Counted from the stretch's first letter, positions 1 to 7,625 are shown. The stretch is DNA of 64,000 nucleotides from Candidatus Iainarchaeum sp. (GCA_018304425.1 JAGVWE010000007.1:1-64000), one strand, 5' to 3'. Notes: a model not told the origin generated them from the sequence alone. A program made the numbers and translations.

Positions 1-99
1 CGCCTACGTCCGCAACCAAGGCGATGCGTTCCAACGCACACTCGCCGACTTCTCCCACACAAAGGGAATCCCCACCCTTTAGGGTGGGGAGGATGTCAA
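1..99 (+). mobile_element. Right end of an IS200/IS605-family insertion sequence
   Basis: Positions 70-89 form a perfect 8-bp hairpin (CCCCACCC, loop TTTA, GGGTGGGG) followed by GGATGTCAA. A GC-rich hairpin with this short tail is the usual right end of IS200/IS605 elements, where the Y1 transposase TnpA binds. An open frame enters from the left edge and stops inside the hairpin (TAG at 80-82); it could be the C-terminus of the companion TnpB, but too little is visible to tell. Just past the tail the interrupted integrase frame resumes. The rest of the element lies outside the window. Confidence 0.75.
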
Positions 100-598
100 T
101 CGGACAGGAAGGCACCTTAACTATGCCGCTACCCGCAAGATGCTGAGGCTTTGCCTGGAAGAGGCAGGAATCAAAAAGCGAGTGAGTTTTCATACCTTCC
201 GCCATAGGAGCTATACCCGTTGCGTCCTTTCCATGGGGGAAAGCGCTACGCAAGCTCGCCATGGCCACATTGTAGGCAAGTCCCAAATGGGCCGGATTTA
301 CACTAATCTATCCGACCAAGAAGTCGACGCCAAATACGATGCGATGACCGGGAAGGCAGTAGAACAGGTACAACCAAAAGGATTGGTTGAAAGCAAGGTC
401 TGCCTCCGCTGCCAGGCCAAGAATAAGCCCACGAATGTATCCTGCGAGTCTTGTGGCATAAGCCTAAATCCAGCTGCGCTGGTGGATGACCAGGAAATGA
501 TGGAAAAGGCAATTGCCAAGCTTGCAGGCCTTTTATCAAAACTCGTAGAACAAGCGGTCGAAGAAAAAATGAAAGTTCGGGAGGTAATGAAAGGGTAA
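100..598 (+). pseudogene. Tyrosine recombinase/integrase, C-terminal fragment cut by the IS
   Basis: The frame open from the end of the IS to 598 encodes the catalytic C-terminal half of an archaeal tyrosine recombinase. It begins at the insertion edge with a GRHLNYAATRKML segment, carries the HxxR box in HTFRH, and has the catalytic tyrosine in YTNLS about 50 residues later. It ends with a Cys4 zinc ribbon (CLRCQ and CESCG) and a charged helix, a known architecture among archaeal Xer-like integrases. The N-terminal arm-binding domain and first catalytic arginine are absent because the IS abuts the frame, so the gene is presumably dead. An ATG at 140 could start a 152-residue remnant. It marks this AT-rich stretch as an integrated element. 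Confidence 0.8.
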
Positions 599-848
599 CT
601 GTTAACACACTTACAAAATCATTATAAATAACTTTAAAGAATATGTTAATAACAATTAGAGCGATTCCGAGCTTTTCGGAATTATGTAGGGCAGAGTGCC
701 ATAGAACAAAAGGTCTAGGCATAGAATGTGGCAAGCGCCATTGCCTAGATTCTCTGTTTTTGACGATGTCTTTAAGCCCAAGTGGGTGTGGCATCGTGAG
801 AACGGGGAGCATTCTCTATCGTAAGCAGCCACCTGAAGGCAGGGGGCA

Positions 849-1205
849 TTGCACGCATGGAGGATTATCCCCGTGTATTGTGTATCGAAATTATCGTGGC
901 AGCAAAGAAAAATTATTGGCTTTTTGAAGGCGTCTAGCCCATCTACTATACGTCAGACTGACTTGGTTGAACGTATTCTCAAGGATAAGCTTGACGGATG
1001 CTTCTTCCCGGAAAGAAGTGCAAACAAGCGCAGATGCATAAGAATGCGTTCTATTTCTGCAGAACAGTTAAAGATGTATGCGTGTGTGCGTGCGTCTGTT
1101 TGCCGTTCTGTTAAAGCTCTCATTGAGCGGAAGCTACTTGAAAGGGATGAAGCGGGCAGATATGCGCTAACTCATAGGGCGAGCATGCTGGAGGCCGTAA
1201 AATGA
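849..1205 (+). CDS. Small winged-helix protein of the mobile region
   Basis: This 118-residue protein is not assigned to a named family. Residues about 60-115 look like a winged helix: helices rich in Ala, Ser and Arg, then the wing-like segment LIERKLLERDEAGRYALT. It is likely a DNA-binding regulator or replication accessory of the element. The N-terminal 20 residues are odd and the true start may be internal. The stop overlaps the next ATG (ATGA at 1202-1205), so the genes are translationally coupled. The 250 bases before it, after the integrase remnant, show no convincing gene. Confidence 0.55.
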   Translation: MHAWRIIPVYCVSKLSWQQRKIIGFLKASSPSTIRQTDLVERILKDKLDGCFFPERSANKRRCIRMRSISAEQLKMYACVRASVCRSVKALIERKLLERDEAGRYALTHRASMLEAVK

Positions 1206-1357
1206 ATTGGGCTGTTTATAGCCTCCAACAGCTGGAGAAGCTCTTACGGCTAAATCCAGAGCTTAAGCAGTTTATTGAAACCTATGAGAAGAAGCGCCTG
1301 GAAACTACCACTCCACCAGCGGGTGAAGGTGAGGAATTAGCGGGGGGAAGCCCATGA
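1202..1357 (+). CDS. 51-residue hypothetical protein
   Basis: This is a short frame beginning MNWAVYSLQQLEKLLRLNPE and ending in an acidic, Gly-rich tail. Its ATG overlaps the stop of the winged-helix gene before it, and its stop overlaps the next start (ATGATGA at 1354-1360). Overlap at both ends is the main evidence that it is translated. The central part is predicted helical (LEKLLRLNPELKQFIETY), perhaps a protein-protein adaptor. No family is recognised. Confidence 0.5.
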   Translation: MNWAVYSLQQLEKLLRLNPELKQFIETYEKKRLETTTPPAGEGEELAGGSP

Positions 1358-1563
1358 TGAAGGTTTCCGGGAGTGAGCTAGGTAAAGCCCATTACCTAAG
1401 CCTGAGAGAGCGATCCCATCTAGAGGAATTAATTGTACACTCGCCTTGTCAAAAGCATTGCGTGTTTTGTCAGGCTCTTCTGGAAAAACTTTCTTCTGGT
1501 AGACGATTAAAGATTCCGCCAAAGAATGGCCGGCGTTCTGTGTGGAGAGACCTAGAAGCGTGA
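1354..1563 (+). CDS. 69-residue Cys/His-rich hypothetical protein
   Basis: A small basic protein with the cluster CQKHCVFC (residues about 32-39), which could form part of a zinc site. It starts inside the preceding gene's stop (ATGATGA), continuing the run of coupled small genes. The next gene has its own Shine-Dalgarno sequence, so coupling ends here. No homologous family is recognised; a small nucleic-acid-binding protein of the element is possible. Confidence 0.5.
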   Translation: MMKVSGSELGKAHYLSLRERSHLEELIVHSPCQKHCVFCQALLEKLSSGRRLKIPPKNGRRSVWRDLEA

Positions 1564-1586
1564 TGTTTAACCCAAGGAGGAATTCA

Positions 1587-1844
1587 ATGTTTCACAACAG
1601 ATTTCGAAACGACCTAATCGCATATATGAAGGCATGCAAAGATAAGGAAGTAGAGCAGATTCTTGTCCAAGATCTTCGGCACCAACTCGCTGAATATGTT
1701 GGTTCGGATCGGACAAAGTTGAAATTTGCTGAGGATCACTTAAAGAAAATAGGGTTCTTGCTGAAAGAGAATACAATGGCGTATCGTGTGAATTATGCGG
1801 TAATTCCAAAATACTTGGAAGATCCGCACCAGCTTTTATTGTAA
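1587..1844 (+). CDS. 85-residue hypothetical protein of the mobile region
   Basis: The start was chosen at the ATG at 1587 because AAGGAGG lies 7-8 bases upstream. Earlier in-frame starts at 1542 and 1563 lack such a site. The protein is mostly helical and charged (NDLIAYMKACKDKEVEQI) with a basic C-terminal half. It precedes the HTH/zinc-knuckle gene by 18 bases and probably shares its transcript. No family is recognised. Confidence 0.55.
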   Translation: MFHNRFRNDLIAYMKACKDKEVEQILVQDLRHQLAEYVGSDRTKLKFAEDHLKKIGFLLKENTMAYRVNYAVIPKYLEDPHQLLL

Positions 1845-1862
1845 CCGTGCAAGGGTAAACCA

Positions 1863-2411
1863 ATGAGTCAAAATGCACCAGCGAAGGGGGATCAACTTAA
1901 GGTAGAGCTCCGCCGGGAGCTAGTTAAACAATTGATTCCCCGACAATTTTCTCAATCGGCCATAGCTACAAAATTAGATGTTAGTCGCTCTACCATTCAA
2001 AGGGATGTAGAAGCTATTAAGGCAAGAATTCGGGATGAGACTTCAAACAGCCGGCCTAGTGACTTTCTTGCCGGCATCATCATCAACCATGAGGTTATTC
2101 TCCGTGAGCTGTGGAAACTTGCGGATTCAACTTCACACCCAAACATCAAATTAGGGGCGCTTAAGCAAATCAGCTCACAATGGATTGCTCACACTGAATT
2201 GCTATACAAATTAGGGTTTATCAATGAGGCAGTGAAGGGAACACCAGAAAACTTGAGTTTTGTGGACTACTTGAAGCGCGCGGCTGATGAGAAGAAGGCC
2301 AGGGAACTTATGCGCGTGAAGGGTTCTGGGGAACCCACGAAGGCAGGGTTTTGCTTGCAATGTGGGAGTAAGGAGCATTTCCGGGGCGAATGCGGGTTGC
2401 CGTTGGGTTAG
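1863..2411 (+). CDS. HTH protein with C-terminal CCHC zinc knuckle
   Basis: 182 residues. An N-terminal helix-turn-helix is visible at about residues 30-60 (FSQSAIATKLDVSRSTIQRD), resembling small-terminase or resolvase-type HTH domains. A helical middle follows. Residues about 163-176 read CLQCGSKEHFRGEC, exactly the CX2CX4HX4C spacing of a retroviral-type zinc knuckle, which binds single-stranded nucleic acid. The pairing of a DNA-reading HTH with a CCHC knuckle suggests a role in element replication, packaging or transposition, but no named family is recognised. It is the last gene of the coupled run; a perfect stem-loop follows 50 bases downstream. Confidence 0.6.
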   Translation: MSQNAPAKGDQLKVELRRELVKQLIPRQFSQSAIATKLDVSRSTIQRDVEAIKARIRDETSNSRPSDFLAGIIINHEVILRELWKLADSTSHPNIKLGALKQISSQWIAHTELLYKLGFINEAVKGTPENLSFVDYLKRAADEKKARELMRVKGSGEPTKAGFCLQCGSKEHFRGECGLPLG

Positions 2412-2461
2412 TTGTCAATTATTCTTCAATTAGCAGCAATGGGTTATAGGAACGGAGTGGG

Positions 2462-2501
2462 GTTGTGTTTAAAACCACTTTTAGGGGATCTTAAACACAA
2501 C
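2462..2501. repeat. Perfect 11-bp inverted repeat (stem-loop)
   Basis: GTTGTGTTTAA at 2462-2472 is exactly complementary to TTAAACACAAC at 2491-2501, with an 18-base loop that contains TTTTAGGGG. It lies between two convergent genes, so a bidirectional terminator is the simplest reading. A replication or nicking site of the element is an alternative. Confidence 0.6.
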
Positions 2502-2524
2502 AGATTTACTTTATGTGCTCTGCC

Positions 2525-2671
2525 TTAGTTTGGGCAACACGTTCGGCAATGATTTCTTTGGATTGATTTGATTCCATGTGTTAGGCAGACCGTATCTTCT
2601 ACGGTTTGCCCATTTTTTTGCACGAGCATGGCTTTGCCACAGTCAAGGCAGGTAATTTTATGGGGCTCCAT
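2525..2671 (-). CDS. 48-residue zinc-ribbon microprotein
   Basis: The frame starts at ATG 2671 behind the strong Shine-Dalgarno CTAGGAGGG and ends at TAA 2525. It reads MEPHKITCLDCGKAMLVQKN, then a second half with three further cysteines and a histidine ending CRTCCPN. The two CxxC pairs (residues 8-11 and 42-45) are 30 apart, as in a zinc ribbon. The good ribosome-binding site and paired cysteines support a real gene despite its size. Archaeal viruses and plasmids commonly carry such small zinc proteins. Confidence 0.6.
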   Translation of the reverse strand: MEPHKITCLDCGKAMLVQKNGQTVEDTVCLTHGIKSIQRNHCRTCCPN

Positions 2672-2770
2672 TCGAAATCCCTCCTAGTATAATAGGTCAC
2701 CACTTGCATTTAAATGTGTGTGTATTCTGGGCTTGCAGCGTGACAATGAACAGTGCATACGTCGATTCCT

Positions 2771-2790
2771 CTAAATAACTATTTTAGGGG
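2771..2790 (+). promoter_or_regulatory. TATA-like box and TTTTAGGGG motif upstream of the HEPN-like gene
   Basis: CTAAATAACTA (2771-2781) resembles an archaeal TATA box and is followed directly by TTTTAGGGG (2782-2790). The same nonamer occurs at 2479-2487 and at 3737-3745, always between genes in this AT-rich stretch. It may be the operator of the winged-helix regulator at 3465-3722. Confidence 0.35.
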
Positions 2791-2886
2791 TAGAGTGCGG
2801 ACTTAAGGTGGGGGAAGCCTTTGGGCGCAGCAAGGGTAGGTAGACTTAAATGAATGACTTAACACACGTTATTACAGGGTGGAGAT

Positions 2887-3468
2887 ATGCCAACGATTAA
2901 GAAAGACGCATCCTCAAAAACCGTGATTTATGACTTACTAAAAGATCTGGAAAACCCCTTGCCAGAAAGAGATATCATTCTAACTTGCCACCTGTACTTA
3001 GAGTTTATAATGGATGAAATTTTGATGGAATATTTCTGTCCGTCTAGCTTGAAGGAGTATTCTAATGGTCGAAGAGGAAAATTTAGTGAAATTCTTATAT
3101 TTTTGGGTTTCTTTAAAAAAGTGAATCTACTGCAGGCTGTTGGGATTATTGATACAGACCTTGCCAAAGGAATTTTCTTGCCTATAAATAGCACTCGCAA
3201 TGCCGTATCCCATAATCTTGATATGGGTGAGGTCACCTACAAAGGTAACCTAATCATTCAAGGAAATGGGTTGGAAGAATACAAAAAAGACAGTATAACT
3301 GCATGGACCACTTTAAATGCTGTTGTTGGTGTGTTACTTGAACAGCCAAACAAATTTTGGCGGTCTCATTTGGAGTTTAAACTTGAGAAACCAACTATTC
3401 ATATTGGTGGGAGAGCCTCCCTATTTATTGAACTAGGGAAAGAGGAAAATAGCACCGAAAAAAATTAG
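2887..3468 (+). CDS. HEPN-like protein with RNxxxH motif
   Basis: 193 residues, mostly helical in the first 120. The segment NSTRNAVSHNLD (about 98-109) carries RNAVSH, the Rx4-6H signature of HEPN domains, many of which are metal-independent RNases in TA, abortive-infection and CRISPR systems. A C-terminal segment of about 70 residues is unassigned. The gene is followed by a convergent winged-helix gene whose end overlaps it by 4 bases. No antitoxin-like gene is coupled to it, so whether it is a toxin or a structural HEPN is open. Confidence 0.5.
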   Translation: MPTIKKDASSKTVIYDLLKDLENPLPERDIILTCHLYLEFIMDEILMEYFCPSSLKEYSNGRRGKFSEILIFLGFFKKVNLLQAVGIIDTDLAKGIFLPINSTRNAVSHNLDMGEVTYKGNLIIQGNGLEEYKKDSITAWTTLNAVVGVLLEQPNKFWRSHLEFKLEKPTIHIGGRASLFIELGKEENSTEKN

Positions 3469-3722
3469 CCCTTCATTTCCTTTATTTTTTTCAATGCAGC
3501 CTTACCTTCCTGGGTTAGGCCATAGATACTGATGTTTCTCTCACTTGGATTCAAACGCTTGACAAGGCCATATTTTCCTAATTCCCCTATTGCCTGACTA
3601 ACTGTAGGCCTATGTGAGTTAAGCTTTTTGGCCAAATCGGTGGGATTGTTAGGGATTGACAGAGCTTCCAAGATCTTTGTTCTTAATTTACCCCTTCTAA
3701 CGAAAGAAACGACCTTCCACAT
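3465..3722 (-). CDS. Winged-helix transcriptional regulator (ArsR/MarR-like)
   Basis: 85 residues forming one winged helix: the helix-turn-helix lies at about residues 28-50 (TDLAKKLNSHRPTVSQAI) and the wing at about 55-70 (KRLNPSERNISIYGLTQEG). This compact form is common among archaeal regulators. It is divergent from the membrane-anchored protein at 3815 and could regulate that promoter, its own, and the HEPN-like gene; TTTTAGGGG lies in the two intergenic regions that it touches. Confidence 0.7.
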   Translation of the reverse strand: MWKVVSFVRRGKLRTKILEALSIPNNPTDLAKKLNSHRPTVSQAIGELGKYGLVKRLNPSERNISIYGLTQEGKAALKKIKEMKG

Positions 3723-3736
3723 GCTAATAGGGGCAT

Positions 3737-3785
3737 TTTTAGGGGTTTTAAGAGAGCGTTAGAAAGAGCGTAGGATTTTATAAAA
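3737..3785. promoter_or_regulatory. Divergent promoter region with TTTTAGGGG
   Basis: Between the divergent genes at 3722 and 3815 lie TTTTAGGGG (3737-3745) and a TATA-like TTTTATAAAAA (3776-3786), the latter placed to serve the rightward gene. A related TAGGGG lies at 3729-3734, giving two close copies in the same direction. Confidence 0.4.
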
Positions 3786-3814
3786 ACTTCCATTACTGTA
3801 AGTTAAGGTCAGCA

Positions 3815-4228
3815 ATGAAGAAACGATATATTTTGGCCGCATTAATTATTCTGGCTCTACTGGGATTTCTATTCCCATCTGAAACGAAGGATAAAACATA
3901 CGCTGATGAAGAGGCCGATAAAGGACGGGCAGAAAAAGAAATAAGTGCCGCAATAAGCGAGATTAAAGGTTGGCTCAACGTAAACGAAGTGGGGGTGTTT
4001 GATTGGGAAGGGCTTGCTAATCCAAAAGGAGATGGCATAATTGTCGCTGGCTCACATAATAACGAAAGAATAATTGCGTATGTGGTAAATTTGGAGAAAT
4101 CTAATTATGAAAGAATATGCGCGATAAATGGCACAGGCATGCAGTACTTAGATAGAAGGGTTGCTAATGGTAAAGTCCAATATTGCGAAAATTTAAGCTT
4201 CGATGATGTAGAAAATTTTTTTAAATAA
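3815..4228 (+). CDS. Membrane-anchored or secreted hypothetical protein
   Basis: 137 residues with a typical N-terminal anchor: KKR followed by a hydrophobic helix (YILAALIILALLGFLF, about 4-19). The rest is soluble and outside the membrane, with an alternating pattern that suggests a small alpha/beta domain. Two cysteines (about 108 and 128) could form a disulfide. It stands alone behind its own promoter. No family is recognised. Confidence 0.55.
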   Translation: MKKRYILAALIILALLGFLFPSETKDKTYADEEADKGRAEKEISAAISEIKGWLNVNEVGVFDWEGLANPKGDGIIVAGSHNNERIIAYVVNLEKSNYERICAINGTGMQYLDRRVANGKVQYCENLSFDDVENFFK

Positions 4229-4319
4229 ATAAATCTGGACACTGTTTCGGTCGCGGTTTTCCTGAAGTCTATCCTAAGTCTGGAATGCCTAACTAAAGTT
4301 TACTAGCTAACACTACGTT

Positions 4320-4871
4320 TTAGTGTTTCCAGGGCGTTGGTTTTGAGAAGAAGTCTGGCTGCCAACCACATTTGTAAATGGTCGCAGACTTGATACCAAT
4401 TGATTCCATAATTCTCAGAGTTTCTTTGATTATCTCTGGTTCTAGCTTAGCATATAACAGTTGCGTTTTTACAGTATCGAGTTCTTCCGGATGTTCTAGG
4501 GCATTTCTCATTTCCCTTGAAATGGAAAGTTTTTCAACATCGTTGAAGGCACTAAATGCCGCCCCCGTCGTGAGTTGTTTCAGTAGGGGGGCTGTTGCCG
4601 CCGGTTTATAGATGTGCGGGACGCCAGTGTCAAAAGTTTGCAGCCATCGAGTGATGGAAAATTTCCTGCTGTTTGTTTGGTTCGTCTGCCTTCGAACCAT
4701 GGCATCAAAACCAATCCATGCAAAAACGAGGGCGGCTCGCAGGAAGGCTCTTTCATCAAATTCTCGGTTCGTATAGTTGGGAAGTTTGTGTATTTCCTCA
4801 GCTCTTTCCAAAAAGAGCCTCGAATCAATGATTGATTCGGCATCGTATCTGACGATTGTGAAGTTTATCAC
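4320..4871 (-). CDS. HEPN-like protein coupled to a membrane protein
   Basis: 183 residues, helical. SREMRNALEHPEE (about 121-133) holds RNALEH, the Rx4-6H motif typical of HEPN RNase-like domains; the preceding helices (LRAALVFAWIGFDAMVRR, about 44-61) fit the first half of that fold. Its ATG lies only 2 bases after the stop of the upstream 504-residue membrane protein, so the two are cotranscribed and probably cotranslated. A membrane partner with a possible HEPN effector resembles the layout of some abortive-infection systems, but neither gene is recognised as a known system and the function is inferred. Confidence 0.5.
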   Translation of the reverse strand: MINFTIVRYDAESIIDSRLFLERAEEIHKLPNYTNREFDERAFLRAALVFAWIGFDAMVRRQTNQTNSRKFSITRWLQTFDTGVPHIYKPAATAPLLKQLTTGAAFSAFNDVEKLSISREMRNALEHPEELDTVKTQLLYAKLEPEIIKETLRIMESIGIKSATIYKCGWQPDFFSKPTPWKH

Positions 4872-4873
4872 CT

Positions 4874-6388
4874 CTACACCTTTGCAGCATTGCGATTAAA
4901 CCATTCCTTGATTTTTTTACGCCATTTGGCCAATCGTGGCCTGAATGTTCTCACGCTATTCCAAGAGAATACATTGCGCTGAGCATCTTGCCAACTCACT
5001 GTATGAATTGTTTGTAATGCGCCCACCACTAGACTAATTACAATAGTCAGCACACTAAAATATGCGGTGGCCCACACAACTTTCTGATTCTGTGCTTCTT
5101 GGAAATTTTGGTCTTCTTTTTGGTGTTTTTCTTCGAGCAACCGGCCTTTTTCGAGTTCTAGCTCGTCGATTCTTTCCCGTATTTTGCTTAACTTATTTCT
5201 AACTTTTTCGCCGTAATCTAAAAAGAGGTCTGTTGCGTGCTTGAATTCGTTTCCCATAAACGTGTTGGCGAGGTAATTCTTGTATTCTTCGGGTAAATCG
5301 CTGGCCTCAATGCGTGTTTTTACGTGGGCGATGAAACGTGCAAATTGAGTTAATTCACCATCTCGAAAATCTTCCAAGAGGTTCCTTTGCCGGTGGAAGG
5401 CTTTAAGTTCCACGTCGATAGAATTCATCGTGAAATTGCCGTCTTGTTCTTTAGCCGCTAGTGCTTCAGGCCAATAGGCATTGCAGTCTCCTGCTGTGGA
5501 GGCTTTTATATCTAGCCCCGGAACGGCTCCTGCTAAGCATTGGTATCTTTTTTGCAAAAAATAATCCGAGTAGTATTGCAAAAATCCCTGCCATTGCGCT
5601 AACCTTATAGCGTTGAGAACATCGTTGTTTCCTCCATCGCAAGAGTTAAGGGGTCGGCTAAATGGTGGGCTTGGCAAATTTGTATAGAGCACAAGTCGAT
5701 CAGTCCTTTCGCTGCTGGTTTCGTCAAAGGCAAAAATAACTTGGTTGCCTCCATATTCCTTTACGAAAAATCGGGGTGACGAGAACAGCCCGCCAATATT
5801 TATCAATTGTTGTGAAAACTTCTTGGATTTGTCGAGCGGAACTTCATACCACTTGTTTGGGGAAGGCACAGTCAAACGCCCGAAGTAATCGTTTTGCGTC
5901 GTCCCTATGACCACGATGGCCCCAGAACCGTAGGAACTGCCTCCTGTGGATGCAGACACCCCAAAAACGGTTTCGGCAACACCCAAGTATTTGTCATTCT
6001 CATTCGCAAACCAAGGCGATTCGGAAGAGGTTATGCACTCTTTTTCTGACTGTGTTTCCTTCACCACGCAAAAAGCGTCGGCAGCGTAGCGTTCTGTCGG
6101 ACTTTTATCCCAAAAAGGAAAACTGCAGTTTAAGTCCATTGTTGAGAGGCCTTGGGCTTCGAGGCGTGTTTTCCATTGTAAGCAGAGGTTTGTGTCGTGG
6201 CCAACTGGAAACGGTGGGGTTGGAGAAGCAGTGGAAAGATTCAAAGCTTTGGTGTAATCTGGCATGCGGCTTAAGTCGTATCCTATTGAAACCAAGAGCT
6301 GGTAGTTTGTGACCCCGCAGACTTGTTCTTTGGCAAATGCAAGTGGAACTAAAAGCAAGGCAAGAGGCAAAAGAAGGTGCAAACGCAT
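4874..6388 (-). CDS. Secreted-domain membrane protein with coiled coil and C-terminal anchor
   Basis: 504 residues. An N-terminal signal peptide (LHLLLPLALLLVPLAFA, about 3-19) is followed by a long extracellular part with many Cys and N-glycosylation sequons, then a charged coiled coil (about 395-435, KIRERIDELELEKGRLLEE). A transmembrane helix (about 442-463) and a basic cytoplasmic tail of about 40 residues end the protein. This layout suits a sensor or receptor whose tail could contact the HEPN-like protein encoded 2 bases downstream. No known family is recognised. The 5' flank is the AT-rich spacer before the AbiE cassette. Confidence 0.55.
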   Translation of the reverse strand: MRLHLLLPLALLLVPLAFAKEQVCGVTNYQLLVSIGYDLSRMPDYTKALNLSTASPTPPFPVGHDTNLCLQWKTRLEAQGLSTMDLNCSFPFWDKSPTERYAADAFCVVKETQSEKECITSSESPWFANENDKYLGVAETVFGVSASTGGSSYGSGAIVVIGTTQNDYFGRLTVPSPNKWYEVPLDKSKKFSQQLINIGGLFSSPRFFVKEYGGNQVIFAFDETSSERTDRLVLYTNLPSPPFSRPLNSCDGGNNDVLNAIRLAQWQGFLQYYSDYFLQKRYQCLAGAVPGLDIKASTAGDCNAYWPEALAAKEQDGNFTMNSIDVELKAFHRQRNLLEDFRDGELTQFARFIAHVKTRIEASDLPEEYKNYLANTFMGNEFKHATDLFLDYGEKVRNKLSKIRERIDELELEKGRLLEEKHQKEDQNFQEAQNQKVVWATAYFSVLTIVISLVVGALQTIHTVSWQDAQRNVFSWNSVRTFRPRLAKWRKKIKEWFNRNAAKV

Positions 6389-6881
6389 AAGTAAAATCAG
6401 TTACAAAACCTAAATAAATCAACCCCCCAAAAATAATTCTCCTCTCTTGGAAGTAGGCTTTTCTTCCTGCATTTCTTGGCATTGCCTAATAAGGTCAAGG
6501 AGCTCAATAATGCCCTGCTAGGTTAAGTGAAGGGCATGCCCAGCCAATTTTTTGAGCCTTGGTTATCTTTTGAGGGCAACTTTTATATACCCCTTGGGAC
6601 ACATGTACATGGCCAAAGGAACTTGCTTTGAACTAGGGGGCTAGTGCCCACCGGTGGCTTTGAACCGAGGGTTTCGGTTCCGCTAATTCGGTATATATAG
6701 TTTCTCGGGAGGAAGGTATGTATGCCGGTAGCGCAGCAAGCCTATTATGACAGAGTCTTTTGCCTTAAAGTGCTTTGACTAATTTTATTTTATCGTGAAT
6801 ACCCCGTGCTCTTGGCGCGGGGTCATTCATTAGATAAGCAGCGTAATAGCGATTTTTGTTGTTTCTAGCTTCTAGCTTGCG
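6389..6881. other. 493-base spacer without a convincing gene
   Basis: No frame here has a good start, ribosome site and protein-like composition. It holds TATA-like boxes (TTTATATA near 6589 and GGTATATATAG at 6690-6700), the left copy of the repeat bracketing the AbiE cassette (6645-6705), and a GC hairpin near 6801-6823 (ACCCCGTGC with GGCGCGGGGT) that could terminate a transcript. Confidence 0.5.
6645..6705 (+). repeat. Left copy of inverted repeat bracketing the AbiE-type pair
   Basis: This stretch starts with the palindrome CCACCGGTGG and continues through GAGGGTTTCGGTTCCGC to AGTTTCT. The reverse complement of 8582-8640 matches it in the same order with small gaps, about three quarters identical by eye. 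The two copies point in opposite directions with the AbiE-type genes between them, as terminal inverted repeats would. Confidence 0.55.
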
Positions 6882-7625
6882 TCAGATTCTTTCCAGCAGT
6901 TCAGTCAGCCTATTTTGGTCTATCCTGAGCATTCCTGCGGCATCAGCGAGGGTGCCGTCTGTTTTGAATCGATCTAGTTTTTGCTTGAAGGTGCGGACGA
7001 GTTTGGGGTCGAGGCCTTTGGTGCGGGCGCGCTGGCCTTGCTTGACCACCCAGAGCTCTGGGTGGCTGTTTAGGAGGGCGTAGAGGTCGGCGACGTCTTT
7101 CGTGCGTTTGAAGGCGTCCGTGCGTTCGGGGGCCGCTTTGAGTTTCATTTCGATGAGGACTTTGGCGGCGGGCACCAGGATGGGGACACCTTTGACTTTT
7201 ATGCGCGTTTTTTCGCCTTGGTAGACCTTTTTGAGGAGGGGTTCGGGCATGGCGTGCGGGCAGGGCGTGGGGGTGGCGAGGTCGAAGTAGATGTAGGAGA
7301 GGTTGTGGATGGGGTGTTTCTTGCTTTCTTCTGGGTGGAGTTCTTGTTCGGTTTCGCTGTGGAAGATTTTCACCCAGCGGAAGGTCGAGTGGCGGTGGAA
7401 CCCCATTTTTTCCAGCTTGGCGTCAATGGTTCCGGGCTTGACTTTTTTGGGGTCGAAGAAGATGTCGATGTCCCTGGAGCCGAGGTGGACCACGTCCAGG
7501 CCTTTGAGGAGGTAGTGGACGGCCCAGCCGCCCATGAGGCCGATGCGGGCTTGGTCCCTGTTACTGAGGTTTTTAAAGAACTCGTAGAGGAGTTCGTCGG
7601 ACTTTTCAACCATGAGTTTTTCCAT
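6882..7625 (-). CDS. AbiEii-type nucleotidyltransferase toxin
   Basis: 247 residues of the DNA polymerase beta-like nucleotidyltransferase superfamily. The diagnostic GGWAVHYLL (about 32-40) and SRDIDIFFD (about 50-58) form the GG/GS and DxD catalytic motifs, and a later KLKAAPERTDAFKRTKD segment matches the conserved region of AbiEii toxins. Such enzymes block growth by adding nucleotides to tRNA acceptor ends. It follows its partner regulator by 4 bases in the same direction, the order expected for a type IV (AbiE) pair. The pair has no integrase but is bracketed by an inverted repeat. Confidence 0.7.
   Translation of the reverse strand: MEKLMVEKSDELLYEFFKNLSNRDQARIGLMGGWAVHYLLKGLDVVHLGSRDIDIFFDPKKVKPGTIDAKLEKMGFHRHSTFRWVKIFHSETEQELHPEESKKHPIHNLSYIYFDLATPTPCPHAMPEPLLKKVYQGEKTRIKVKGVPILVPAAKVLIEMKLKAAPERTDAFKRTKDVADLYALLNSHPELWVVKQGQRARTKGLDPKLVRTFKQKLDRFKTDGTLADAAGMLRIDQNRLTELLERI

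Noticed and set aside
643-927. 94-codon plus frame after the integrase remnant
   Set aside because: Cys- and Arg-rich irregular sequence, no ribosome site, overlaps the better-supported winged-helix frame.
6533-6627. 31-codon frame MPSQFFEPWLSFEGNFYIPL in the spacer before the AbiE cassette
   Set aside because: It passes through a TATA-like box and lacks a ribosome site or conserved feature.
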